DNA of 64,000 nt from Flavobacteriales bacterium (GCA_947496375.1 CANMCY010000004.1:62001-126000); one strand, 5' to 3'; shown: positions 52,716 through 62,465, counted from the stretch's first letter. Numbers and translations are program-made. Notes: generated from the letters alone by a model not told the origin.

Positions 52716-55496
52716 ATGGCAGAAAAGAAACTATTTCTCTTAGACGGCATGGCCCTGGTTTACCGGGCGTTTTTTGCCTTTAATCAAAACCCGCGCATTA
52801 CCGGCACGGGACTTAATGCCAGCGCCATGTTTGGTTTTACCAACACCTTGCTGGACGTGCTCAACAAACAAAAACCCACCCACATAGCCGTGGTTTTTGA
52901 CACCGACAAACCCACGGACCGGCATATAGAATATGAAAAATACAAGGCGAACCGCGAGGAAATGCCGGAAGACCTCAGGCGTAGCTTACCCTACATACAG
53001 CGAATTATTGAGGGGTTTAATATACCCCTGATTACACACGACGGTTTTGAGGCCGACGACATCATTGGCACGTTTGCCCTGCAGGCGGCTGAACTAGGGT
53101 TTGATGTGTTTATGATGACGCCCGACAAAGATTTTGGGCAACTGGTTCGCGACCATGTTTATATATACAAACCTGGCCGCATGGGCAATCCGGACGAAGT
53201 GATGGGAGTGCCGGAAGTGCTTAAAAAATGGGAGGTGGAGCGGGTTGATCAGGTAATTGACATTTTGGGGCTTTGGGGTGATGCGGTAGACAACATCCCC
53301 GGTGTGCCCGGGGTGGGTGAAAAAACCGCCAAGAAACTCATACAAGAATATGGTAGCGTAGAAAACATATTGGCCAACACCGCACAACTAAAGGGCGCCA
53401 TGAAGGAAAAGTTTGAAAACAACCGGGAACAAGCCCTGTTGAGCAAACGCCTTGCAACCATCAACACTGCGGTGCCGGTTGATTTGCATCCGGATGAGCT
53501 TATATTGAAAACTCCCGACGAAGAAAAACTAAGGGAGGTGTTTCAAGAGCTGGAGTTCCGGACCATGATGAAACGGGTATTTGGCGACAACAGCACTCCA
53601 AGTGCGGCTCCTGCAAAAAGCAACCACATGCAGGGCAGTCTATTTGACACACAGGAGACGCTACCTATTGAGCCGACAAGAGAATACAAAACACTACAAG
53701 ACACAAAACACCATTATGTGCTTTGCACGACGGAAGAGCTCATCAGCGAGGCCATCCGGCAAATGAAGTCGGCAGAAGCATTTTGTTTTGATACAGAAAC
53801 GACAGGGCTTGTGGCGTTTGATGCCGATATCGTCGGGTTGGCGTTGAGCAGCAAACCACAAGAAGGGTATTACATTCCCTTCCCCAGGGAATTTGAAGCG
53901 GCCAAAGCACTATTTGCCCGTTTTAGTGATCTTTTTACCGGGAGTAACCTAAAGGTAGCACAAAATTTAAAATACGACATGTCTGTGTTAAGGCGATATG
54001 GAATCGTGGTTTCCGGACCTTGTTTTGACACCATGCTGGCCCACTATCTCATTGAGCCGGACATGCGCCACAATATGGATTTGCTGGCAGAAAGTTATTT
54101 GCACTATAAACCCATCAGCATCGAAACCCTTATTGGCAAAAAGGGCGCAGCGCAACTCAGCATGGCTGTGGTAGATGTAGAAAAAGTGAAGGAATATGCC
54201 GTTGAAGACGCAGACATCACCCTGCAACTTAAACAAAAACTTGAACCGGAGCTACACAATAGAAATGTATATAATGTTTTTGAAAAATTAGAAATGCCGT
54301 TAATTACCGTACTCTCCAACATGGAGCAAGAGGGTGTTAGGGTTGATACTGATTTTTTAAAGGACTATAGCAAAGTATTGAACCAACAGAGTCTGGAGAT
54401 TCAAAGTCGGATTTTTGAACTGGCCCGGGAAGAGTTCAATATAGCATCTCCCATGCAGGTAGGCAAAATCCTATTCGAGAAATTAAAACTCATTGACAAA
54501 CCCAAGACCACCAAAACCGGTCAATATCAAACGGATGAGGAGACCTTGCTTTCACTGGCGGGTGAGCATGAAATCGTGCAGCGTATTTTGGATTTCAGGC
54601 AGTTGCAGAAACTCAAAGGGACCTATGTGGATGCTTTACCCCTATTGGTAAACCAAAGAACAGGAAGGGTTCACACCTCTTTCAATCAGGCTGTGGCCGC
54701 CACAGGCCGGTTGAGCAGCCAAAACCCCAACTTGCAGAACATTCCCATTCGCACAGAGCTGGGCAAGGAAGTGAGGAGGGCTTTTGTGGCGCGAGACGAA
54801 AACCATGTATTGTTGAGTGCTGACTATTCTCAGATAGAATTACGCGTAATTGCCCATGTGAGTGGAGATGAGGGGATGATGGATGCCTTCAGGCAGGGAA
54901 TAGACATTCACACCGCTACAGCATCGAGGGTGTGGGGTGTTCCGCTTGATGAGGTGGATAAAGACATGCGGCGCAAGGCAAAAACCGTCAATTTTGGTAT
55001 CATCTACGGAATATCCGCGTTTGGATTGAGCCAGCGGGTGGGCATTTCACGGAAGGAAGCCAAAGAAATCATTGACAACTATTTCGAGAAGTTTCCGGGC
55101 ATTAAAAACTACATGGACAACACGATTGCCTTTGCACAACAGCATGGCTATGTAGAAACCATCATGGGAAGGCGACGCTACATACGGGATATTAACAGCA
55201 GAAATGCCACCGTGAGGGGTTTTGCGGAACGAAACGCCATCAACGCACCCATACAGGGCAGCGCTGCAGATATGATCAAAATGGCCATGATTAACATACA
55301 CAACTGGCTAAAGGAAAACCACCCTGACACCCACATGATTTTACAGGTACACGACGAATTGCTGTTTGATGTACCCAAAAACTCAGTGGACAAGGTGGCG
55401 CCGCATATCAGGCATATCATGCAAACAGCCATGCACCTGAAAGTGCCCGTGGAAGTGGAGTATGGTACAGGAGACAACTGGTTGCAGGCCCATTAA
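52716..55496 (+). CDS. polA: DNA polymerase I
   Basis: A 926-residue repair and Okazaki-fragment polymerase. Residues 1-290 form the 5'-3' exonuclease (LFLLDGMALVYRAFFAF; GWxEADD-like DGFEADDIIG). Residues about 330-510 are the 3'-5' exonuclease, with DxE in CFDTETTGL and YAVEDAD both intact, so proofreading is likely. The rest is the polymerase: motif A LLSADYSQIELRVIAH, motif B RRKAKTVNFGIIYGIS and motif C LQVHDELLF. No TAnnTTTG match was found at the expected place, only a variant TACCCTTTG. Confidence 0.96.
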   Translation: MAEKKLFLLDGMALVYRAFFAFNQNPRITGTGLNASAMFGFTNTLLDVLNKQKPTHIAVVFDTDKPTDRHIEYEKYKANREEMPEDLRRSLPYIQRIIEGFNIPLITHDGFEADDIIGTFALQAAELGFDVFMMTPDKDFGQLVRDHVYIYKPGRMGNPDEVMGVPEVLKKWEVERVDQVIDILGLWGDAVDNIPGVPGVGEKTAKKLIQEYGSVENILANTAQLKGAMKEKFENNREQALLSKRLATINTAVPVDLHPDELILKTPDEEKLREVFQELEFRTMMKRVFGDNSTPSAAPAKSNHMQGSLFDTQETLPIEPTREYKTLQDTKHHYVLCTTEELISEAIRQMKSAEAFCFDTETTGLVAFDADIVGLALSSKPQEGYYIPFPREFEAAKALFARFSDLFTGSNLKVAQNLKYDMSVLRRYGIVVSGPCFDTMLAHYLIEPDMRHNMDLLAESYLHYKPISIETLIGKKGAAQLSMAVVDVEKVKEYAVEDADITLQLKQKLEPELHNRNVYNVFEKLEMPLITVLSNMEQEGVRVDTDFLKDYSKVLNQQSLEIQSRIFELAREEFNIASPMQVGKILFEKLKLIDKPKTTKTGQYQTDEETLLSLAGEHEIVQRILDFRQLQKLKGTYVDALPLLVNQRTGRVHTSFNQAVAATGRLSSQNPNLQNIPIRTELGKEVRRAFVARDENHVLLSADYSQIELRVIAHVSGDEGMMDAFRQGIDIHTATASRVWGVPLDEVDKDMRRKAKTVNFGIIYGISAFGLSQRVGISRKEAKEIIDNYFEKFPGIKNYMDNTIAFAQQHGYVETIMGRRRYIRDINSRNATVRGFAERNAINAPIQGSAADMIKMAMINIHNWLKENHPDTHMILQVHDELLFDVPKNSVDKVAPHIRHIMQTAMHLKVPVEVEYGTGDNWLQAH

Positions 55497-55551
55497 GAAA
55501 GGTCAACAAAACGCTAGGGATATTCGTTATAAGGGTAGAAAATACAACATC

Positions 55552-57360
55552 ATGAAAACCACCTGTTTTTTTGGGGTTATGTTATGGATGGCGGCTCTTG
55601 CTGCGCAGCCGGGAAGCGAATTGCTGGCCCGGCAATACATGCAAAACCGCGAGTATGAAAAGGCGGCTGATTTGTATGAGGAATTAAGCACCAAAAACCC
55701 CACAGAAATTAACCTGTATGATGCGTATCTGACCGCCCTTTTAATGAGCAAACAGGGTGAAAAAGCAGAAAAACTGGTAAACCGGCGCAAAAAAAAGTAT
55801 CCGCAGGTGCTGCAGTATCGGGTAGATGAGGCCTATTTGCTGGAAAACAAAGGTCAAGTGCCGGAGGCAGAAAAACTGTATAAAAGAGTGGCTGACCACC
55901 CCGACCTGACCATACAGCAATATTATGAAGCCGCCGACGCCTTCCGCCGCCGATCCAAATACAACTGGGCGATTTATGTGTATGAACAAGGAGAAGAAAA
56001 GTTTGGTTTTGCTTCAGATTTTTCAACCCGCCTTGCTCAGATGTACATGGAAACCGGTAACAAGGCCAAAGGACTGGAAAAATACGTGCAGATGGTGCTA
56101 ACCGCCGGATATGCCTATGAACAGAGCAAACAGTTGTTTGAAATGAACGTGACGGACAGTGCAGATTTTGCAACATTGCGAACGATTTTGTTGCGAAAAC
56201 TGCAAAAATCACCGGACAATTATGAGTTGAACGACCTGTTAAAATGGACCTTCATTAAAACCAAAGACTGGGAATCGGCTTTTATTCAGACCCGGGCCCT
56301 CGATAAGCGACTAAAGGAAAAAGGGGTTCGGTTAATTGAACTGGGAGATCTTTGCGTAAGCAATGAGGCCTGGTCTGTTGCAACCCGTTGCTATGAGTAC
56401 GTAAAAACCCTCGGCGCTACAGGTGAATACTATAATGCCGCAGTTTCGGGATTGTTGGAAACGCGTTTTCAGCAGCTGAAGACCGAGGCAAAACCCGCAC
56501 CCGAAACATGGCTGGCGCTGGAAGCAGAAATGCTTCAGTTTTTGGCAGAAAATGGGTACAACGATGGTACCTGGAGCATTACCTCACGCCTGTCTGACGT
56601 TTATACCCAATACAAACACACGCCGCAAAAAGCCATAGAATTACTGGAGAAGTTTTACCAATCGCCGGGGATCTCTCTCAAAAACCGGTCGCAGGCCAAA
56701 CTGGCCTTGGGAGATGCTTATGTAGCCCATGGTGATGTGTGGAGTAGCGAATTGCTATTTGCACAGGTAGAAAAAGACTTCCCTGAAGACCCGTTGGGAC
56801 AGGAAGCCAAATACCGCCGGGCAAGGTTGAGCTATTACCGGGGCGATTATGACTGGGCGATGCTGCAGCTGGATGTGCTGAAAGGTGCCACCACGCAGCT
56901 GATTTCCAACAACGCCATACGGCTTGCGCTCACCATTACCGAAAACCTGGGCATAGACAGCAATTATGATGCCCTTGAGCGGTTTAGCCGCGCCGAATTG
57001 TTGCTGGCGCAGAACAAGCTGGAAGAAGCAGAGCGCGAGATGGACAGCATTCCCAAATTATACCCCGGCCATTCTTTGTCGGATGATATTTTGTTGCAAA
57101 AAGCCGTGATCCGCGAGAAGCAGTTCCGCTTTGCGGAAGCGGCGGAACTATATAACACGCTGGTGGTGGCTTTCGGCCACGATATTCTGGCGGATAATGG
57201 ATGGTATCGGCTGGGTCTGCTCTATGAGTACAAACTGAAAGACCTTGAAAACGCACGTAAGGCCTATGAAAAAATCATTCTGGAGTTTCCGGGCAGTTAC
57301 TTTATACCGGATGCCCGTATAAGGTTCAGAAAATTGCGGGGCGATAAGCTCGGATCCTAA
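55552..57360 (+). CDS. Secreted or periplasmic TPR protein
   Basis: A 602-residue protein with signal peptide MKTTCFFGVMLWMAALAAQ. The rest is helical tetratricopeptide repeats; clear units are ARQYMQNREYEKAADLYEEL near residue 28 and AEAAELYNTLVVAFGHDILA near residue 530. The final repeats resemble YbgF/BamD-like outer-membrane scaffolds. A role in protein assembly at the envelope is plausible but not shown. The ATG at 55552 is chosen over the ATG at 55462, which lies inside polA. The stop is 8 bases from the convergent antitoxin gene. Confidence 0.83.
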   Translation: MKTTCFFGVMLWMAALAAQPGSELLARQYMQNREYEKAADLYEELSTKNPTEINLYDAYLTALLMSKQGEKAEKLVNRRKKKYPQVLQYRVDEAYLLENKGQVPEAEKLYKRVADHPDLTIQQYYEAADAFRRRSKYNWAIYVYEQGEEKFGFASDFSTRLAQMYMETGNKAKGLEKYVQMVLTAGYAYEQSKQLFEMNVTDSADFATLRTILLRKLQKSPDNYELNDLLKWTFIKTKDWESAFIQTRALDKRLKEKGVRLIELGDLCVSNEAWSVATRCYEYVKTLGATGEYYNAAVSGLLETRFQQLKTEAKPAPETWLALEAEMLQFLAENGYNDGTWSITSRLSDVYTQYKHTPQKAIELLEKFYQSPGISLKNRSQAKLALGDAYVAHGDVWSSELLFAQVEKDFPEDPLGQEAKYRRARLSYYRGDYDWAMLQLDVLKGATTQLISNNAIRLALTITENLGIDSNYDALERFSRAELLLAQNKLEEAEREMDSIPKLYPGHSLSDDILLQKAVIREKQFRFAEAAELYNTLVVAFGHDILADNGWYRLGLLYEYKLKDLENARKAYEKIILEFPGSYFIPDARIRFRKLRGDKLGS

Positions 57361-57368
57361 ATAGTTTG

Positions 57369-57701
57369 CTAAGCAAGCGTAACAAAGTCGTTTTCAATTT
57401 TTACATTGAAGCTAATCTCTGCTTTTAATGCTTTAAATACGCGAATTATCGTATCGATAGTAGCGCTGTTAGCACTGCTTTCAAGTTTTGAGATTTGCGC
57501 CTTGCCAACACCAATAAGCCGGCCAAGTTCTTCCTGCGTTAAATTTCGATCTTGTCTGGCGGCTTTAATCATCTTTCCAAGAACGTCCATTCTTAGTTCA
57601 TACTCATATTCCTCTCTGCCCTTGCTTCCCGGCTTGCCGATATATTTGTCTTTCATCTCTGCAAGTGAGTAGGTTAATAATTCTTTCTTAGCCATGTCCA
57701 A
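57369..57701 (-). CDS. XRE-type helix-turn-helix antitoxin (HigA-like)
   Basis: A 110-residue protein with an HTH at about residues 45-100: KAARQDRNLTQEELGRLIGV and GKAQISKLESSANS. The first 40 residues are hydrophilic and probably bind the toxin. It lies 5 bases after the stop of the toxin gene on the same strand, the toxin-first order of HigBA modules. It probably represses the operon by binding the promoter region. The start could be the ATG at 57701 or at 57695. Confidence 0.85.
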   Translation of the reverse strand: MDMAKKELLTYSLAEMKDKYIGKPGSKGREEYEYELRMDVLGKMIKAARQDRNLTQEELGRLIGVGKAQISKLESSANSATIDTIIRVFKALKAEISFNVKIENDFVTLA

Positions 57702-57706
57702 TTGTA

Positions 57707-58039
57707 TTATGTGTTTTCAAAATATTTATCCTTTAGTTTTGTTGCTCTGGCGATTTCGTTACCGGGCACTTTATCTGTTTTCTTCACAAAACCATGGCAC
57801 GCGATAACCAATGTTTCTTCCGTTTTTCTTTTATCCCAAAAAGCAAGTAACCTAACCTGCAGGCCGGCATAACGTGTTCTGAACTCCCAAATATCATGCT
57901 GCAGTTTTTTAAATAGCTTTGGATCGTTTGTTTGCTCCGCAAGATCTATGTTATACAAGACTTTTTTAATGACTTTGGGTTCTAGTTCTGACAGAAAGGC
58001 ATCAGCGTCTTTTAAAAACCGGGTTTCAAAATGCCTCAT
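57707..58039 (-). CDS. RelE/HigB-like toxin (phage Gp49-like)
   Basis: A 110-residue protein with the RelE-fold signature of the HigB/Gp49 group: IWEFRTRYAGLQVRLLAFW in the middle and IACHGFVKKTDKVPGNEIARA near residues 77-97. Such toxins cut mRNA on the ribosome. It is the first gene of the pair with the XRE antitoxin. A TATCTTTG promoter box lies 20 bases upstream. Confidence 0.86.
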   Translation of the reverse strand: MRHFETRFLKDADAFLSELEPKVIKKVLYNIDLAEQTNDPKLFKKLQHDIWEFRTRYAGLQVRLLAFWDKRKTEETLVIACHGFVKKTDKVPGNEIARATKLKDKYFENT

Positions 58040-58059
58040 TTCAGTCTGATTAGCTCATA

Positions 58060-58067
58060 CAAAGATA
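58060..58067 (-). promoter_or_regulatory. TATCTTTG promoter box of the HigBA-like operon
   Basis: TAnnTTTG match 20 bases before the ATG at 58039; the antitoxin would be expected to bind here. Confidence 0.55.
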
Positions 58068-58200
58068 ATAAAAGTTGCCAAATATAGAAACCCCTCAAAA
58101 AAGATTGTTTTATTGCTGGTCTTTTTTGCATCAGTGGATGTAATACCCACGAAAATTAAATCTACTCAGTTTCGGATAATTACGTGGTGATAAACTGGGC

Positions 58201-58425
58201 TCATGATTGTTTTTTCCCAACAACCTGTTCTTTCCGTTTACGCCGCAACCTGTAATACATCACAATACACCCCACAAACAAGCCGGCCATAACCCATGCG
58301 GGCACATTGGTGTACCACACGATTTTCTTTTCAGCAGCGTCCTTCGTAAATCCGGCAAGCGCCTCAATGGCGGCCACGGCGGCTACGGCGAGGCACAACA
58401 GACTCATTACATGGTAGCGTATCAT
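58201..58425 (-). CDS. Small two-helix membrane protein
   Basis: A 74-residue protein with two hydrophobic segments (VMSLLCLAVAAVAAIEALAG at residues 6-25 and VPAWVMAGLFVGCIVMYYRL at 41-60) and a basic C-terminus. It begins inside the 3' end of lptC, overlapping it by 62 bases in another frame, and is the last gene of the coaX-OMP-lptC cluster. The function is unknown. Confidence 0.6.
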   Translation of the reverse strand: MIRYHVMSLLCLAVAAVAAIEALAGFTKDAAEKKIVWYTNVPAWVMAGLFVGCIVMYYRLRRKRKEQVVGKKQS

Positions 58426-58960
58426 TCTTTTTTCGGTTTATGGTTCCGTTAACGTTCAAAATTTCCCAGTCGGAAAAAGTCTGGTCACTTTCCATGCCTT
58501 CTCCGGTGATAATTTGCTCCGGCGTGGTAATTTTTACAAACTTATTGGTGTAAATGCGGCCCTTTTGCTGGTCCCATACCAGCTCTTCTGTTTCCAGTTT
58601 CTCGCACTTCATATTCAGCACCCGCACATTTCTTCTCACCACCATTCGTTTTTGCTCTGTATAGGAGATGCCATATTCGCTGAGCAAATAACTTTCAATA
58701 TTCCCGCGCGCATCCAAAAACTCGGCCCGAATGCCTTTGGGCATTTCTATGTAAGGGTTGCGTACATTTTTCACGCCAATCATTTCAGGGCTTTCAACAA
58801 TGGCCTTTAAAATCCCGGAATCTGTATATTCAATGGTGACATTTTCTGCCGTTTCGCGGGTGGCAATGCTGTCGGTTTTTTTGCTTCGGTAACTGCCCCC
58901 CGGCTTTTCAGAACAGGCGCCCCAAAGCAAAACGATAGCCAAAACCCCAAAGATGCGCAT
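58364..58960 (-). CDS. lptC: LPS export protein LptC, lipoprotein form
   Basis: A 198-residue protein. MRIFGVLAIVLLWGACSEKP is a lipoprotein signal with Cys at residue 16. The mature part has the OstA-like beta-jellyroll pattern: KAIVESPEMIGVKNVRNPYI, LSEYGISYTEQKRMVVRRN and VWDQQKGRIYTNKFVKI. LptC links the LptBFG transporter to the periplasmic LPS bridge. Its ATG overlaps the stop of the preceding outer-membrane protein gene. The C-terminal 20 residues are basic and overlap the next gene; they may be an extension through loss of an earlier stop. Confidence 0.86.
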   Translation of the reverse strand: MRIFGVLAIVLLWGACSEKPGGSYRSKKTDSIATRETAENVTIEYTDSGILKAIVESPEMIGVKNVRNPYIEMPKGIRAEFLDARGNIESYLLSEYGISYTEQKRMVVRRNVRVLNMKCEKLETEELVWDQQKGRIYTNKFVKITTPEQIITGEGMESDQTFSDWEILNVNGTINRKKNDTLPCNESVVPRRSRRGRH

Positions 58961-60339
58961 TAGTCAAATTTACGGCGTTGGAACCAGATATCTCCCAGGT
59001 TCATACTGAGGGAAAACACAATGTATTCTTCACGGGCCAAACCAACGGTATTTTTCCCTCTACTAATATAATCTGCCTGAAAATGGACGATGCTTCTCAA
59101 ACTGCGGTTGTCGTAATAGCGACGGGAAAGTGGAATACCAAAACCGATGAAAGCCCTTTGTTCTGCTACGGTATACGGATTCCCGGCAGAGGTAAGCACG
59201 TTTTGTGTTTCAGCCATGGAAACCCCCATTCTTACGGGTGGACGCATCCTTTTTTTACCGGGTGTTTTTTCGTCCATTGGGTTCAAGGTCAGCGAAAGGC
59301 CATAATCACTGCGGTGAGCCAGGGAACCCCCCGGATTGAAAAATGCGGAATAATTGCCCCATAACGATTTTCGGTAGTCCACAGCCACGCTGATGGATCG
59401 GCGGAAACGAAACTGATAACCCACACCCAAAGAGGCCGGCATGGTAAAGGGTCTTTTCCCTGATTGCTCATCCAAAACCGTATCCACCACCAGTAAGCGA
59501 TTTACGCCACCACTGCTCACAAGCTCTAAGGTTCTGGCTGTGCGAAACCTGTTGGCGCGCATGCCGCTGTGAAACCCATAACTAAAGCCCAGCGAATGAG
59601 CCGCACTATCTTTTTCCAAGGTAAATAGCAGGCCGGCTCGGTGTTGTATTCCTTTAACATCAACAATCCTTTCATCTTCCACAAACTGAAACCCAACGGT
59701 GTCGGGAAAACTAAAAACCGCATTGTCTTTTAGCTGCCCAAACATATATCCGCCGGAGTAACCGAGCTGCACAACTTTTCCAAGTTTCACGGCCTGTGTC
59801 AACTCTAATATGTTAACCCCCCCGCTTCCTACATGGGAAGTGCGATTTTTGAAGGGTGCGGCACTTTCGTATGTGTAATTGTAACCCATGCTGGTGGAAG
59901 GATACAGCGCAATGGCTGAATTCCAGGCATAAGGGGTGGTTTTATACTTTTTTATCGTTTTTCCATTAACCAGGGTTTCATAGGGCGTTCGCTTTTCGGT
60001 TCGGTAGTTGTTAAATGCCATGCTGATGTAGCTGAACGAACCCCCATTAAAAGACTGGGTTTCATTGCCGGACTGAATTTTCCCAAACCTGCCATTCATC
60101 CCAAAATCAAGGGTGGCGTAGCGTAAATTGCCCAGGGTGGCCGGGTTTAACAAGCTGTAGCTGTAGGCACCACTATAGGTTTGGCTTGCAGCACCCGCCT
60201 GTAAAAAATTGGGTTGAATGAGCTCACCCAGTCCGAAATTGCTGTAAGGGGAAAGGGTATAGTTCTGCCCTGAAGTTTGAGCATTCAAACCGGCTATGCC
60301 TACAAAGGCAAGAATGCAAAGGGTTTTTTTAATATCCAT
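58960..60339 (-). CDS. Outer-membrane beta-barrel protein, FadL/OmpP1-like
   Basis: A 459-residue protein with signal peptide MDIKKTLCILAFVGIAGLNAQ and mature start TSGQNYTLSPYSNFGLGEL. NPATLGNLRYATLDFGMNGR near residue 65 is a pattern of FadL/OmpP1-type barrels of Bacteroidota, and glycine/aromatic strand phrases (LGFSYGFHSGMRANRF; SLGVGYQFRFRRSISVAVDY) continue to the end. It may transport hydrophobic compounds; no proof. It overlaps coaX by 11 bases upstream and lptC downstream, so the three genes are one operon. Confidence 0.83.
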   Translation of the reverse strand: MDIKKTLCILAFVGIAGLNAQTSGQNYTLSPYSNFGLGELIQPNFLQAGAASQTYSGAYSYSLLNPATLGNLRYATLDFGMNGRFGKIQSGNETQSFNGGSFSYISMAFNNYRTEKRTPYETLVNGKTIKKYKTTPYAWNSAIALYPSTSMGYNYTYESAAPFKNRTSHVGSGGVNILELTQAVKLGKVVQLGYSGGYMFGQLKDNAVFSFPDTVGFQFVEDERIVDVKGIQHRAGLLFTLEKDSAAHSLGFSYGFHSGMRANRFRTARTLELVSSGGVNRLLVVDTVLDEQSGKRPFTMPASLGVGYQFRFRRSISVAVDYRKSLWGNYSAFFNPGGSLAHRSDYGLSLTLNPMDEKTPGKKRMRPPVRMGVSMAETQNVLTSAGNPYTVAEQRAFIGFGIPLSRRYYDNRSLRSIVHFQADYISRGKNTVGLAREEYIVFSLSMNLGDIWFQRRKFD

Positions 60340-61018
60340 TCAGGCGCAGGGTGTGATATAATCCGTAGTGAAGCAACATGGGCTCTGCAAATATCTTTGT
60401 TTTGAGGCGTTCTGCCAAAAAAGGGGCATCCCCACCGGTCATAAAGGCCTTTCCTTCCGGGAAGGAGGATAAAAACCGCTGCACACGGCCCTCCACTTCC
60501 AATATGAAACCCTGCTGCACACCGCTTAGTATGGATGTTTCTGTGGTGTCTCCTTTTTCGGGGACGAACGGGTGGTGGCTAATTTCAGGAAGGCGGTCTG
60601 TAAAAGCTGCAAGCGACTTGTAACGCATCATCAGGCCGGGAGATATGCTGCCACCCTCATATTGGGTTTTGTTTATATACTCGAATTTTAAACAGGTGCC
60701 GGCATCTACCACCATCGAAGTCCCGTTTGGGTTAAAATAAGCAGCACCCACCGCAGCGGCCAGTCTGTCAGCACCCAGCTTTTCCGGAGTTTGGTAGCCC
60801 AGAGAAAAGGGCAGTTTTAGCAGTGAACTCATAAAAACCACGGGGGCCTTGACACCCTGCAAAGGGGGCTCCCGGTCGGTTACATTGGCTACGCAAACAG
60901 CCGTGTAGTCAGGGATGGGTTGCTCACCACTCCAAAAACCACTATCTACTAACAAACCGTCAGCATCAAACCGGGCAAATTTGCTTCGGGTGTTGCCAAT
61001 ATCCAGGGTCAGGTACAT
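60329..61018 (-). CDS. coaX: Type III pantothenate kinase
   Basis: Phosphorylates pantothenate, the first committed step of coenzyme A synthesis. The 229-residue ASKHA-fold kinase begins MYLTLDIGNTRSKFARFD; the phosphate-1 motif DIGNT is intact. GADRLAAAVGAAY and VDAGTCLKFEYI are the family's other signatures. The ATG at 61018 is chosen because the extra upstream frame overlaps the divergent membrane protein gene and lies upstream of the promoter box. Confidence 0.93.
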   Translation of the reverse strand: MYLTLDIGNTRSKFARFDADGLLVDSGFWSGEQPIPDYTAVCVANVTDREPPLQGVKAPVVFMSSLLKLPFSLGYQTPEKLGADRLAAAVGAAYFNPNGTSMVVDAGTCLKFEYINKTQYEGGSISPGLMMRYKSLAAFTDRLPEISHHPFVPEKGDTTETSILSGVQQGFILEVEGRVQRFLSSFPEGKAFMTGGDAPFLAERLKTKIFAEPMLLHYGLYHTLRLNGY

Positions 61019-61042
61019 ATAGGGTAAATGGGAATGCTGCTT

Positions 61043-61050
61043 CAAAGTTA
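61043..61050 (-). promoter_or_regulatory. TAACTTTG promoter box of the coaX operon
   Basis: TAnnTTTG match 24 bases before the ATG at 61018. Confidence 0.6.
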
Positions 61051-61126
61051 CGATAGTGCGTGTTTGTTGCTCTGATTTTTTGCAAACCGGAACTTTTGCC
61101 CATTTTACTTCGTAATATCGCGGCTG

Positions 61127-62305
61127 TTGAACCGGAACACGTTTCCTTTTGCCATTGCCCTTGTAGGCACACTGTTGCGGTGCTGTTGGCCTGCCGATAT
61201 GGAGTGGAAGTTTGACGAACAGGAGATGTTTCGCCTTGCCGGTGAGGCCTGGAATCATGGGTTGCCCTTTATGGGGATGCCTTCCGGCGCAGGTCTTCCC
61301 AATGCCGGCTTCAGCATCTGGCCGTTTGCGTTATTGTATGGCATTCACCCAACGCCATTATTTGTGGGTATGGGTGTGCAGTGGCTCAACTCATTGGCGT
61401 TGTGGCTGATGTTGTATTGTGCCGGCCGTTATGAGGAGCCGGTGCGTACGCGCTTGTACTGGGGGCTTGCGGCCTATGCAGTTTCTGTGATGCCGGTGCT
61501 TTTTGCCCGAAAAATATGGGCCCAGGATTTGTTGCCTGTTTTTATTGCCACGCTTTGGTGGGTGTATCTAAATAGGCAGAAATTGCCGCTGCTTTTTTTT
61601 GGGGGTGTTGTGTGTGCGCTTGCCGGACAATTGCACCTCAGCGGGTTTTTTTACGCAGGAGGATGGTTGCTGGCGCTGCTGATATGTAAGAAAATCAACA
61701 AAAAACAGGGGTTGTTGCTGGTATTGGGTGGGTTGGTAGGGTTTCTGCCCGGAATCCCATGGCTGCATGCCGTTTTACAGCATGGTGGGGGGATTTCTCA
61801 TTGGGGAAATATTCTTAAGATGGAGTTTTGGCTGAGGATGCTGACAGACACGCCCGGATTTAACATCCATTATGCTGCAGCAGGAGAGTTGTCCACATTT
61901 TCGGCGTTTCCGAATGGTTTTTATCTGGGCCTGATCCTTGGGTTGGGATTGATGGTTTGCGCTGTGGTTGCTACGATAAATGCGGTAAAAGCGATTTTCA
62001 CAAAGGGGGTTTTGGAAAATGATATTAACTTTTTGTTAATATCAGGGGTCTTTTTACCGGGTCTATTGATAACCCTTTCTGCCATTCCGGTTCGGTCTCA
62101 TTACATGATTGGTGCGCTGCCTTTTTGCAGTATTGGCATGGCGGTGCTTTTGCAAAAAACAACCCTCAAGGGTTTGTCTATGTTAAGGTTATGGGTTTTG
62201 TTGCAATTGGTTTTTACCCTCACCTTTATGGTTTTTGTGCATCGCAAACAACACCTTAGAGGAGATTATGGCAGCACCTATAGGTCTCAAACTTCGCTAA
62301 GGTGA
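61127..62305 (+). CDS. Polytopic membrane protein, probable GT-C glycosyltransferase
   Basis: A 392-residue protein with about ten hydrophobic segments. The first periplasmic loop reads WKFDEQEMFRLAGEAWNHGL: the acidic DE pair after the first membrane helix is the hallmark place of the catalytic acid in PMT/ArnT-type GT-C enzymes, which use lipid-linked sugars. The start appears to be the TTG at 61127, followed directly by the hydrophobic segment FPFAIALVGTLLRCC. It is divergent from coaX. The acceptor is unknown. Confidence 0.75.
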   Translation: MNRNTFPFAIALVGTLLRCCWPADMEWKFDEQEMFRLAGEAWNHGLPFMGMPSGAGLPNAGFSIWPFALLYGIHPTPLFVGMGVQWLNSLALWLMLYCAGRYEEPVRTRLYWGLAAYAVSVMPVLFARKIWAQDLLPVFIATLWWVYLNRQKLPLLFFGGVVCALAGQLHLSGFFYAGGWLLALLICKKINKKQGLLLVLGGLVGFLPGIPWLHAVLQHGGGISHWGNILKMEFWLRMLTDTPGFNIHYAAAGELSTFSAFPNGFYLGLILGLGLMVCAVVATINAVKAIFTKGVLENDINFLLISGVFLPGLLITLSAIPVRSHYMIGALPFCSIGMAVLLQKTTLKGLSMLRLWVLLQLVFTLTFMVFVHRKQHLRGDYGSTYRSQTSLR

Positions 62306-62465
62306 TTTGTAGAATATAGTAAAACAAACCCAAATAGTTTTGTTTTTGACATCATCGACGATAATGCTTAGGGTGTTGGTTTTATTAAACAACACAAAAA
62401 GACAACAAAACGAACATTATAATAGACAACCACCTAAAAAGCGTATTTTGTTGACAAAAGTGTAT

